Shown piece by piece: positions 1-6,174 of a DNA stretch of 6,720 nucleotides. Source of the DNA: Chloroflexota bacterium (GTDB taxonomy: Bacteria; Chloroflexota; Dehalococcoidia; Dehalococcoidales; UBA2162); contig JACQOM010000114.1 in the NCBI GenBank assembly GCA_016202525.1, positions 1 through 6,720 on the forward strand. Direction: 5' to 3'. Positions within the stretch are counted from its first letter, which is position 1. Every line of letters starts with the position of its first letter. The translations under genes and the position numbers were made by a program. Below the pieces are notes generated by a model that saw only the letters and a list, made by a program, of their open reading frames with translations, made no database searches and was not told the DNA's origin.

Positions 1-596
1 AGATACTTCAGAGGCAGGGCTACCGCTATGTTGCCGGTATCGATGAGGTCGGGCGCGGTGCCCTAGCCGGTCCCGTGGTGGCTGCTGCCATTATTCTGCC
101 TCTCCATATCGATACTCCCTGGCTGAGTCTGGTCAGAGACAGCAAAATGTTGACCGCAGCCAGGCGTCAGCTCTTGTCTCGTCACCTCCATAAAGCGGCT
201 GTTGCCATCGGTATCGGTTCGGTCAGCCATGAGGTAATCGATACCCGGGGCATCGTCAAGGCAACACGGCTGGCGATGAAGATGGCGGTAGACCGGCTTT
301 CACCACGACCGCAATCTCTGCTCATCGACTACATGCGTCTACCTGAAGTTAGATTGCCTCAGAAAGGGGTAGTCGATGGCGATAGCCTGTGTTTTTCTAT
401 CGCCTGCGCTTCCATAGTGGCTAAAGTGGCGCGGGACAAGATGATGGTAGAGCTTGATAAAGTTTATCCCGGTTACGGGCTGGCACGTCACAAGGGCTAC
501 GGCACCGAGGCGCATCTTATTTGTTTATCCCGGCTGGGCCCATGTCCCATTCACCGCCGCTCCTTCCGACCGGTCAAGGATATAATAAATAGATGA
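1..596 (+). CDS. rnhB: Ribonuclease HII, 5'-truncated by window edge
   Basis: RNase HII cleaves the RNA strand of RNA-DNA hybrids and starts removal of single ribonucleotides misincorporated into DNA; it is cytoplasmic. The reading frame is open from base 3 with no start before the window edge, so the true start lies upstream, probably only a few to about 15 residues away judging by the family. The GTG at 75 is not the start, because the catalytic motif DEVGRG lies before it. The four metal-binding acidic residues are visible: Asp (42-44) and Glu (45-47) of DEVGRG, Asp (327-329) in LLIDYMRLP, and Asp (435-437) in SIVAKVARDKM. YGLARHKGYGTEAH and the C-terminal GPCPIHRRSF are also family hallmarks. 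The residues after the third Asp are Tyr-Met rather than the Gly-Asn of the E. coli enzyme. The stop overlaps the next gene by ATGA, so translation is probably coupled. Confidence 0.97.
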   Translation, partial: ILQRQGYRYVAGIDEVGRGALAGPVVAAAIILPLHIDTPWLSLVRDSKMLTAARRQLLSRHLHKAAVAIGIGSVSHEVIDTRGIVKATRLAMKMAVDRLSPRPQSLLIDYMRLPEVRLPQKGVVDGDSLCFSIACASIVAKVARDKMMVELDKVYPGYGLARHKGYGTEAHLICLSRLGPCPIHRRSFRPVKDIINR

Positions 597-982
597 AGCG
601 AAGGGCCTGTCCTGAGCGAAGCCGAAGGAATACCGGTATCCTGGGTGAGAAACTGGCTCAGGATTTTCTCAAAAAACGGGGCTACCGTATTCTGGAAACT
701 AACTACCGCTGTCCTCAGGGTGAAATCGATATTATCGCTAGGCATAAAGATTCCCTGGTCTTTATCGAGGTAAGGACCAAAACGAGCCTGGAGTTCGGCA
801 GTCCGGAGGAATCAATTACTGCAATCAAGCGGAACCATCTCAGGGCGACTGCTTCGCACTACGTCCAGGACCATGCCGACCTGCCTCAGCAATGGCGTAT
901 CGATTTCGTCGCTGTCGAACTGAATGAAAAGGGCAAACTCTCGCGTATCGAGGTTATCGAGAATGCCGTGGGCGATGAGTGA
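593..982 (+). CDS. yraN: YraN family protein (UPF0102), predicted nuclease fold
   Basis: This is a 129-residue member of the YraN/UPF0102 family. The family is widely conserved beside rnhB and has a PD-(D/E)xK nuclease-like fold; its cellular role is not firmly established, though DNA repair or recombination is suspected. Visible hallmarks are LGEKLAQDFL (17-26), GYRILETNYRC (30-40), the acidic GEIDII (43-48) and FIEVRTK (57-63), whose Asp46, Glu59 and Arg61 match the D...ExK pattern with Arg in place of Lys, and WRIDFVAV (101-108). The start is unusually well fixed: an in-frame TAG lies directly upstream (590-592), and no ATG, GTG or TTG occurs again in frame through the conserved domain. 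AAGGA at 576-580 is a distant ribosome site; coupling to rnhB through the ATGA overlap is likely. Residues 5-12 (ACPERSRR) are encoded by a short repeat and are not typical of the family. Confidence 0.94.
   Translation: MKRRACPERSRRNTGILGEKLAQDFLKKRGYRILETNYRCPQGEIDIIARHKDSLVFIEVRTKTSLEFGSPEESITAIKRNHLRATASHYVQDHADLPQQWRIDFVAVELNEKGKLSRIEVIENAVGDE
606..628 (+). repeat. Short GAGCGAAG-type repeat inside the yraN 5' end
   Basis: This 23-base unit begins CCTGTCCTGAGCGAAGCC and ends GAAGG. I recognise it as a short interspersed repeat common in Chloroflexota-like genomes, where its translation gives the peptide CPERSRR; that recognition is from memory. Here it lies in frame just after the yraN start codon. 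It shares the core GAGCGAAGC with the longer palindromic repeat at 2847-2927, so the two may be related, but they are not the same sequence. Confidence 0.7.
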
Positions 983-1008
983 GGATTTTGAGATTTTGTG
1001 ACCTTAGA

Positions 1009-1045
1009 CGGATTGCTTCGTCACTACTCTCCTCGCAATGACAAT
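1009..1045 (+). repeat. Partial palindromic repeat (right half only)
   Basis: This stretch, from CGGATTGCTTCGTC to CTCGCAATGACAAT, matches 2893-2929 with two mismatches over 37 bases. Only the right arm of the palindrome is present; the matching left arm (TGTCATTGCGAG...) is missing upstream, so this is a truncated or decayed copy. It lies 26 bases after the yraN stop, in the gap before the thiamine gene promoter. Confidence 0.88.
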
Positions 1046-1076
1046 TCTTCTCTACCGTGATAAAATTAACCACTGA

Positions 1077-1105
1077 TTAAAAAGCCTGTCCTAATCTACT
1101 ATACT
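1077..1105 (+). promoter_or_regulatory. Probable sigma70-type promoter for thiD2E-translin operon
   Basis: A TTAAAA -35-like box (1077-1082, 4/6) and a TATACT -10 box (1100-1105, 5/6) are separated by 17 bases. Transcription would start near 1112, leaving a leader of only about 20 bases before the ATG at 1132. That is too short for a TPP riboswitch. The ribosome site is GAGAGG at 1121-1126. Confidence 0.5.
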
Positions 1106-1131
1106 TCAACAACTGCCGGGGAGAGGTAAAC

Positions 1132-2190
1132 ATGACTTCACCGGAATCGAAAGCATTACGCATTATCGATGCCAACCTTAACCGGGTGGGCGAAGGTCTT
1201 CGTCTTCTTGAAGAGATAGCGCGTCTGTTGCTCAACGATTCCGTCCTTACTCAGCAGCTAAAGACGATGCGCCACGACTTGATAGTCGGCGACTACTCTT
1301 TCCAGCAGCAGCTTTTGCAGGCACGGGATTCAACCGGCGATGTTGGTATGGATATTGAAGTCCCCGGTGAGGAAAAGGGAAGAGAGTTGCCGCTAGTGCT
1401 GGTGGCTAACTCCCGGAGGGTACAGGAATCGCTGCGGACTCTGGAGGAGATGGCTAAACTTCCCGGCATGGCTCCCGAATTGGATTCGGAGAAGTTCAAG
1501 CATGCTCGTTTTGATATCTACACTATCGAGCAGAAGCTGCTGGCCAGGCTGCTGCGCCAGGATAAGCTAAAGCATATCTCCGGACTCTATGTCATTATCG
1601 ATACCGAAATGCTCAAGGGGCGCAGCCATCTGGAAGTGGCCAGACAGGTAATCAGCGGTGGCGCCAGGACAATCCAGTTGCGTGATAAAGTCCAGAGCAA
1701 AGGGGCACTGTTAGCGGTAGCCCGGCAGTTGAAGTCGCTGTGCGCCGAGCATGATGTCCTTTTTATCATGAATGATTATCTCGATTTGGCGCTGGCAGTC
1801 GATGCCGACGGACTACATGTGGGGCCGGATGACCTGCCGGTCAAGGAGGCGCGTAAACTGCTGCCGATAGATAAGATTCTGGGTGTCTCGGCGCATACCG
1901 TAGAACTGGCGCTGGCGGCTCAGTCCAATGGGGCTGACTATATTGGCGTCGGCTCGATATACCCGACCTCTACCAAAGAAATCGATGTGGTGGGATTGGA
2001 GCGGTTGCGCCAGATTAAAGAAGCGGTTTCTGTGCCGATAGTGGCTATCGGTGGCATTAACAAGGATAACGCCGCTCAGGTCATGGCGGCGGGCGCTGAC
2101 GCGGTGGCGGTAATCAGCGCCGTATTAAGCGCCAAATCACCGGAAGCAGCCTCACGGCAGATAGCCGCCAGTCTGGAGATGTCAAAATGA
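1132..2190 (+). CDS. thiE: ThiD2-ThiE fusion: thiamine-phosphate synthase with N-terminal ThiD2 domain
   Basis: This 352-residue protein has two domains. Residues 1 to about 140 are the all-helical ThiD2 domain, with the signatures RIIDANLNRVGEGLRLLEE (10-28), MRHDL and NSRRVQESLRTLEEMAK (93-109). ThiD2 is known as a monofunctional hydroxymethylpyrimidine-phosphate kinase. Residues from about 150 onward are a ThiE TIM barrel, which joins HMP-pyrophosphate to thiazole phosphate, giving thiamine phosphate and pyrophosphate. ThiE hallmarks are IQLRDK (181-186), NDYLDLALAVDADGLHVG (214-231), GVSAH (251-255), GADYIGVGSIYPTSTK (267-282) and IVAIGGIN (303-310). Pro232 and the Tyr after Asn-Asp differ from the more usual HxGQ and NDR. 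The fusion would make consecutive pathway steps one polypeptide. The start ATG has GAGAGG five bases upstream. The stop overlaps the next gene by ATGA. No thiC, thiG or thiM gene lies in the window. Confidence 0.95.
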   Translation: MTSPESKALRIIDANLNRVGEGLRLLEEIARLLLNDSVLTQQLKTMRHDLIVGDYSFQQQLLQARDSTGDVGMDIEVPGEEKGRELPLVLVANSRRVQESLRTLEEMAKLPGMAPELDSEKFKHARFDIYTIEQKLLARLLRQDKLKHISGLYVIIDTEMLKGRSHLEVARQVISGGARTIQLRDKVQSKGALLAVARQLKSLCAEHDVLFIMNDYLDLALAVDADGLHVGPDDLPVKEARKLLPIDKILGVSAHTVELALAAQSNGADYIGVGSIYPTSTKEIDVVGLERLRQIKEAVSVPIVAIGGINKDNAAQVMAAGADAVAVISAVLSAKSPEAASRQIAASLEMSK

Positions 2191-2828
2191 GTGGTCCGGC
2201 GGATAATCTGGATTTGATTGCCGAGCAGATACGTTTGAACCTGTCAGCCAAAGATGCGGCCAGAGAAAAGGTGTTGCCTCTCTGCCGTGAAGTAATCCGT
2301 CATTGTAGCTACGCTATCCGGGCGGTACATCGCCAGGAATTCGACCAGGCAAAGGAGTTACTCGATTCGGCCCGCAGTTTACTTAATGATATTGAGCAGA
2401 CCGGACATGAGGAACTGGGCTATACCGGCTTTGTGAGGGATGCGCAAAAAGAGTTTGCCGAGGGGAGTACCTTACTGGCGCTGGTAACGGAACAACCGTT
2501 GCCGGCTCCCGGCGACCTGTTAGAGTCGTTTGACGATGCTGCGTATCTCAACGGATTGGGTGAAGCGGCCGGCGAATTGCGGCGCTACCTGCTGGATAAC
2601 ATGAGGAAGGGCGACCTGTCACGCGGCGAGGAATTACTGGCGGCGATGGATGGCATCTACAATGTCCTGGTGACGATGGACTTTCCCGATGCGATAACCG
2701 GCGGTTTACGCCGCACCACCGATATGGTCAGGGGGGTGCTGGAGAGGACGCGTAGCGACCTGACGTTGGTTATCCGGCAAAAGGAATTGGAAGAGCGGTT
2801 AGGAAAGCTGGAGAAGAATCTCGACTAG
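2187..2828 (+). CDS. Translin/Trax family protein, predicted endoribonuclease
   Basis: This 213-residue, almost entirely helical and strongly charged protein has no signal peptide or membrane segment. I assign it to the translin/Trax family, whose eukaryotic members form the C3PO RNase and whose archaeal Trax-like members form nuclease oligomers. The matching segments are QKEFAEG (87-93), AYLNGLGEAAGELRRYLLDN (119-138) and the helix around MDGIYNVLV (154-162), followed by GLRRTTDMVRGVLERTRSDLT. Glu89, Glu92 and Asp155 align, by eye and from memory, with the three catalytic acidic residues of human TRAX (E126, E129, D193), so activity is plausible rather than a binding-only translin. The C-terminus (197-213) is a short charged coiled-coil-like tail. 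The ATGA overlap with the thiE stop, with GGAG at 2175-2178, points to coupled translation. Its RNA substrate is unknown. Such proteins are sometimes mislabelled as haloacid dehalogenases. Confidence 0.82.
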   Translation: MSGPADNLDLIAEQIRLNLSAKDAAREKVLPLCREVIRHCSYAIRAVHRQEFDQAKELLDSARSLLNDIEQTGHEELGYTGFVRDAQKEFAEGSTLLALVTEQPLPAPGDLLESFDDAAYLNGLGEAAGELRRYLLDNMRKGDLSRGEELLAAMDGIYNVLVTMDFPDAITGGLRRTTDMVRGVLERTRSDLTLVIRQKELEERLGKLEKNLD

Positions 2829-2846
2829 CTCAAACGAGGGTTCCTC

Positions 2847-2927
2847 TGTCATTGCGAGCGAAGCGAAGCAATCGCATTCCACGAATCACAAGCGGATTGC
2901 TTCGTCGCTACGCTCCTCGCAATGACA
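2847..2927. repeat. Complete 81-bp imperfect palindromic repeat
   Basis: The outer arms TGTCATTGCGAG (2847-2858) and CTCGCAATGACA (2916-2927) are perfectly complementary, as are the inner arms CGAAGCAATC (2864-2873) and GATTGCTTCG (2895-2904). The left arm is shorter than the right by about seven bases, giving bulges, and the loop is about 21 bases. No open reading frame or T-tract follows. It is a REP/MITE-like element located between the translin-family gene and the hppA promoter. Transcribed, it would form a long stem-loop at the 3' end of the upstream operon, where no classical terminator is visible. Confidence 0.92.
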
Positions 2928-2953
2928 ATGGGACAACCAAATGAGCGGGGGTC

Positions 2954-2982
2954 TTGATTTTACCGCTTACTTTGGGTAGAAT
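2954..2982 (+). promoter_or_regulatory. Sigma70-type promoter of hppA
   Basis: TTGATT (2954-2959, 4/6) and TAGAAT (2977-2982, 5/6) are separated by the ideal 17 bases. Transcription should start near 2989, giving a leader of about 35 bases. The ribosome site is AGGAG at 3015-3019, five bases before the ATG at 3025. The promoter starts 27 bases after the end of the palindromic repeat, so hppA appears to be transcribed on its own. Confidence 0.72.
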
Positions 2983-3024
2983 ACGAAAGTTGTGCCAAAA
3001 TAAAGTTTTTCGAGAGGAGACGTA

Positions 3025-5283
3025 ATGGGTATAACACTGTTTCAGGGTTTTACCGACCCAAGCGTAACCACGTTTGAGAAGTTCGGCCTCATCATCGTGT
3101 TGGTGGTCGCTGTGCTGGGTCTGCTCTATGCCATGATGCTGAGAGGGCAGGTCTTAAGGCAATCTGAAGGTGACGATAAAATGAAGCATCTCGCCTCAGC
3201 CATACAAAAGGGAGGCAATGCTTACCTCAACAAGCAGTTCCGGACTATCCTTCTGCTTGTATTTGTCCTGGCCGTATTTATCTACTTTACCGGGACCGGG
3301 CAGTCTTCCGCCAATGTTTCTGCTTACGGTAACCCCGGTTGGTTGATTGGTCTTGGCAGGGCGGCTGGTTTCTTGATGGGGGCTACATTCTCAGGACTGG
3401 TGGGCTACATAGGCATGAATATGGCCATGAAGGCCAATTCGAGGGTAGCCCAGGCTGCCCGCAGCAGTTTCACACAGGCGCTCAGCATCGGTTACCGCGC
3501 CGGCACCATCACAGGCATGCTTACCGATGGGCTTGGGCTCCTTGGGGGCACTATAATCTTTATCATCTTCTTCAAAGACGCTCCGCTGGTTCTGTTAGGC
3601 TTCGGTTTCGGCGGCACCCTGCTGGCTTTGTTCATGCGTGTAGGCGGAGGTATCTATACCAAAGCTGCTGATGTCGGTGCAGACCTCGTGGGTAAAGTGG
3701 AAAAGAGTATTCCCGAGGACGACCCGCGTAATGCGGCGGTAATCGCCGACCAGGTCGGCGATAATGTGGGCGATTGCGCAGGCATGGCCGCTGATATCTT
3801 CGAGTCTTATGAAGTCACCATAGTCTCGGCAATGATTCTAGGTCTGATACTAAACCGGGTAACCGGGCAGCTTTACTGGATTATTTTCCCTCTGCTGGTA
3901 CGGGCGGCCGGCGTTTTTTCTTCCATTATCAGCACCTATTCGGTGCGGGCGAGCAAAGAGGGCGAGAATGCTTTGACCGCCATACGCCGGGGCTACATTC
4001 TGGCAGCCGTGATTTCAATCGTCTCGTTCTTCGTCTTTTCCAAGTTCTATACTCAAGACCTGCGTTTCTTCTGGGCGACCACCGTGGGCATACTGCTGGC
4101 GGTAGCCATCCAGTACATTACTGAATACTATACTTCTACGGAACACGGTCCCGTTAAAGAGATTGCCAAAGCCACCAAGACCGGGTCGGCAACTACCATT
4201 CTGGCCGGGCTGGCTACCGGCTATGAGAGCACGGTCATGTCCGTAATCGTCATTGCTATTTCTATCGTTGCTTCGGCAGTTATCTGGCACGGCGGTGGGG
4301 TGGGTAATACTATAATCTACATCTTCTACGGTGTAGCCCTCTGCGGCATCGGCCAGCTTACCCTGACCGGCAACAACATCGCCATGGACAGCTTCGGTCC
4401 CATTGTGGATAACGCCAACGGCATCGGTGAGATGGCGCACCTGGAACCGAAAGCCCGCCAGATTCTGGCTGACCTCGATGCAGTCGGCAACACGACCAAA
4501 GCCGTCACCAAGGGTATCGCCATTGCTTCCGCGGTACTGGCTGCCGTTGCCCTGTTTGCCGCTTTTTACTCGGACTACGGTCTTGTCGCCATTAACCTGA
4601 TTAAGTGGCAAGTCTTCGTCGCTTTCTTAATCGGCGGCTCGATACCTTTCCTCTTTAGCTCAATGGCTATCCGGGCGGTCGGCCGCGCAGCCTACCTGAT
4701 TGTTAACGAGGTGCGCTTCCAGTTCAAAGTGAAGGGAGTCTGGGAAGGCACTGTCGACCCGGATTATGGCAAGGTAGTCGATATCTGCACCGGGTCGGCG
4801 CAGAAGGAATTACTGACTCCGGCTTTACTAGCTATCATTTCTCCGCTCGTCATCGGCCTCCTCTTCGGACTGGAAGCCCTGGCTGGTTTCCTGGGCGGAG
4901 TAATTCTCGTCGGGCAGTTGCTGGCCGTGTTCATGTCTAACGCCGGCGGCGCCTGGGACAATGCTAAGAAGACTATAGAAGACGGACTCTATGGAGGTAA
5001 AGGTTCGGAAGCTCACAAAGCTGCCGTGGTTGGTGATACTGTGGGCGACCCGCTCAAGGATACGGCCGGCCCGGCTCTGAATCCGCTTATCAAGGTTATC
5101 AACCTGATTTCAATTATTTCCGCATCATTGATGGTGGTGCCCGCAGCTGCAGGTGGCTTCCAGGACAGGGGTTTGACGCCGGTTACCGTTACTCTGGCTG
5201 TTCTTGGTATCATTGTCATCATCGCCTCGTTCCTGTTCTCCCGGAAGGCCGAATCTTTCGGGCGTGAGGACGTGGAACCATAA
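3025..5283 (+). CDS. hppA: Membrane-bound proton-translocating pyrophosphatase, K+-independent type
   Basis: HppA hydrolyses pyrophosphate and pumps ions across the cytoplasmic membrane. The 752-residue protein has about 16 hydrophobic segments, starting at residues 20-38. Substrate and metal motifs are intact: DVGADLVGKVE (216-226), DQVGDNVGDCAGMAAD (242-257), VDNANGIGEM (461-470), SNAGGAWDNAKK (638-649) and GDTVGDPLKDTAGP (670-683). GNTTKAVTKG (488-497) has Lys492 and Thr495 where K+-dependent enzymes have Ala and Gly, which marks the K+-independent, H+-pumping class. Arg158, Asp257, Glu260 and Lys690 correspond, by my recollection of the Thermotoga enzyme, to the ion-gate residues. The length is within the family range (about 670-780). 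It has its own promoter upstream and a terminator downstream, so it is probably monocistronic. It would conserve energy from pyrophosphate released in biosynthesis. Family identity is near certain; ion choice is inferred from the motif. Confidence 0.98.
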   Translation: MGITLFQGFTDPSVTTFEKFGLIIVLVVAVLGLLYAMMLRGQVLRQSEGDDKMKHLASAIQKGGNAYLNKQFRTILLLVFVLAVFIYFTGTGQSSANVSAYGNPGWLIGLGRAAGFLMGATFSGLVGYIGMNMAMKANSRVAQAARSSFTQALSIGYRAGTITGMLTDGLGLLGGTIIFIIFFKDAPLVLLGFGFGGTLLALFMRVGGGIYTKAADVGADLVGKVEKSIPEDDPRNAAVIADQVGDNVGDCAGMAADIFESYEVTIVSAMILGLILNRVTGQLYWIIFPLLVRAAGVFSSIISTYSVRASKEGENALTAIRRGYILAAVISIVSFFVFSKFYTQDLRFFWATTVGILLAVAIQYITEYYTSTEHGPVKEIAKATKTGSATTILAGLATGYESTVMSVIVIAISIVASAVIWHGGGVGNTIIYIFYGVALCGIGQLTLTGNNIAMDSFGPIVDNANGIGEMAHLEPKARQILADLDAVGNTTKAVTKGIAIASAVLAAVALFAAFYSDYGLVAINLIKWQVFVAFLIGGSIPFLFSSMAIRAVGRAAYLIVNEVRFQFKVKGVWEGTVDPDYGKVVDICTGSAQKELLTPALLAIISPLVIGLLFGLEALAGFLGGVILVGQLLAVFMSNAGGAWDNAKKTIEDGLYGGKGSEAHKAAVVGDTVGDPLKDTAGPALNPLIKVINLISIISASLMVVPAAAGGFQDRGLTPVTVTLAVLGIIVIIASFLFSRKAESFGREDVEP

Positions 5284-5311
5284 GCCTCTGAAGGTAATCA
5301 AAAAAAGATTT

Positions 5312-5340
5312 GAGAGGGGGCGAAAGCCCCCTCTTTCATT
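5312..5340 (+). terminator. Intrinsic terminator after hppA, possibly bidirectional
   Basis: GAGGGGGC (5314-5321) and GCCCCCTC (5326-5333) pair perfectly around a GAAA tetraloop (5322-5325). A further A-T pair (5313-5334) and a G-T pair (5312-5335) extend the stem. TTTCATTT follows as a modest U-tract. It lies 28 bases after the hppA stop. Read on the minus strand the same stem is followed, after about eight bases, by a run of seven T (complement of 5300-5306), so it may also stop transcripts coming from the convergent hydrolase gene. Confidence 0.9.
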
Positions 5341-5359
5341 TGTCATTACGAGCGAAGCG
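5341..5359 (+). repeat. Partial palindromic repeat (left arm only)
   Basis: TGTCATTACGAGCGAAGCG matches the left arm of the complete element (2847-2865) with one mismatch over 19 bases. The rest of the element is absent; a different G-rich repeat begins directly at its end. It abuts the terminator of hppA. Confidence 0.82.
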
Positions 5360-5418
5360 GGGGAGGATTAAGGTGAATATGTATTTCCCTCTTTGCGAGA
5401 GGGGATTAAGGTGAGGGG
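5360..5418. repeat. Tandem GGATTAAGGTGA repeat remnant with small hairpin
   Basis: GGATTAAGGTGA occurs twice in direct orientation (5365-5376 and 5403-5414). The second copy is preceded by the small inverted repeat CCCTCT (5387-5392) / AGAGGG (5398-5403). From memory this resembles a common bacterial intergenic repeat of the type CCCTCTCCC...GGGAGAGGG...AAGGTGAGGG. No coding potential is seen. The rest of the convergent gap (5419-5444) holds nothing I can name. Confidence 0.65.
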
Positions 5419-5444
5419 TAGCCTCATTCTGCGATGATGATGCA

Positions 5445-6068
5445 CTAGCCCTGCAGGAATGGATTTAAGCGGCGCTCGGTGCTGATGGTGCTTTCGGGGC
5501 CATGGCCGGGATAGACCACGGTATCGTCAGGCAGTACCATGAGCTTGGTCCGGATACTTTCTATTATCTGTTCGTAACTGCCACCGGAGAGGTCAGTCCG
5601 GCCGATGCTGAAGTTAAACAGGGTGTCGCCGGTAAACACGACTCCCGCTCCGAACAGGCAGATGCCGCCCTGTGTATGACCGGGGGTATGCAGCACCACG
5701 AAGTGCAGGCTGCCGATATCCAGTTTATCACCATCGCTAATCAGCCAGTCGGGGGAAGGTGGTGTCTGGGGAGAATGCCCGAGTGCGGTAGTAAAAGGGT
5801 TCCTTGCCTGGAGACTTGCGGCATCGTCGGCATGAATGGCTACCCTGGCATGGGTGGTTTCCTTCATTTCTTTCAGAGCGCCTACATGGTCCATGTGGCC
5901 GTGGGTTAAGACGATATATTTTATTTTAAGTCCCAGGTCCTTAACCTTCCGTGAAATCTGGTTAGCCTCAGCCCCGGGGTCGATGATTAAGCCCTCCTTG
6001 CTGGATTCGTCACCGATGATATAGCAGTTGGCCGCATAGGCGCCGACTTCAAGTTTTTCCAGAATCAT
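5445..6068 (-). CDS. MBL-fold metallo-hydrolase, glyoxalase II-like
   Basis: This 207-residue cytoplasmic protein (no signal peptide) has the metallo-beta-lactamase fold of the glyoxalase II/YcbL type. Metal ligands are clear: the HxHxDH motif (His56, His58, Asp60, His61), His131 in HTPGH, bridging Asp148 in FTGDTLF, and His189 in VYPGHG. The downstream GRTDLSGGSYEQI (156-168) and ERRLNPFL (198-205) are typical of the family. It lacks the C-terminal substrate-binding domain of full-length hydroxyacylglutathione hydrolases (about 250 residues), so its thioester or other substrate cannot be named. The start ATG has AAGGAG (complement of 6074-6079) five bases upstream. It is convergent with hppA and divergent from the adenosyltransferase gene, so it is probably transcribed alone. 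Confidence 0.93.
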   Translation of the reverse strand: MILEKLEVGAYAANCYIIGDESSKEGLIIDPGAEANQISRKVKDLGLKIKYIVLTHGHMDHVGALKEMKETTHARVAIHADDAASLQARNPFTTALGHSPQTPPSPDWLISDGDKLDIGSLHFVVLHTPGHTQGGICLFGAGVVFTGDTLFNFSIGRTDLSGGSYEQIIESIRTKLMVLPDDTVVYPGHGPESTISTERRLNPFLQG

Positions 6069-6127
6069 TTTATCTCCTTGTTCTCTTTAGGTTGAGCACA
6101 ATTAAATGTCTTTCACGACAGGTTTAT

Positions 6128-6156
6128 ATTCTACCATTTTTAAGGTAAGGGGTCTA
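6128..6156 (-). promoter_or_regulatory. Probable sigma70-type promoter of the MBL hydrolase gene
   Basis: On the minus strand TAGACC (complement of 6151-6156, 4/6 to the -35 consensus) and TAGAAT (complement of 6128-6133, 5/6 to the -10 consensus) are separated by exactly 17 bases. The predicted transcription start is near 6121, giving a leader of about 50 bases before the ATG whose first base is 6068. Confidence 0.6.
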
Positions 6157-6174
6157 AAATTGTTGAGTTATTCC

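Noticed and set aside
581..586. A TATAAT box at the end of rnhB as a promoter for yraN
   Set aside because: No -35-like hexamer lies 16-18 bases upstream; it falls inside rnhB coding sequence, and yraN is better explained by coupling to rnhB.
551..745. A 64-residue minus-strand frame across the rnhB-yraN junction
   Set aside because: It is antisense to both real genes, and its sequence includes the reverse of the short repeat.
983..1131. A TPP riboswitch before the thiamine gene
   Set aside because: The gap is 149 bases, partly taken by a repeat. The probable promoter leaves a leader of about 20 bases, and no thi-box sequence is seen.
2847..2927. The palindromic repeat as part of a CRISPR array or a small RNA gene
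   Set aside because: There is no series of evenly spaced repeats, no cas gene, and no promoter or T-tract that would define an RNA gene.
3339..3671. A 110-residue plus-strand frame inside hppA, rich in His and Arg
   Set aside because: It overlaps hppA in another frame through its conserved region; the His/Arg richness is a frame-shift artefact.
4015..4611. A 198-residue open frame on the minus strand within hppA
   Set aside because: It is antisense to strongly conserved hppA motifs, lacks any recognisable domain or ribosome site, and its composition follows from the hppA codon pattern.
5502..5909. A 135-residue plus-strand open frame opposite the MBL hydrolase
   Set aside because: It is fully antisense to the conserved metal-binding segments of the hydrolase and resembles no protein family.
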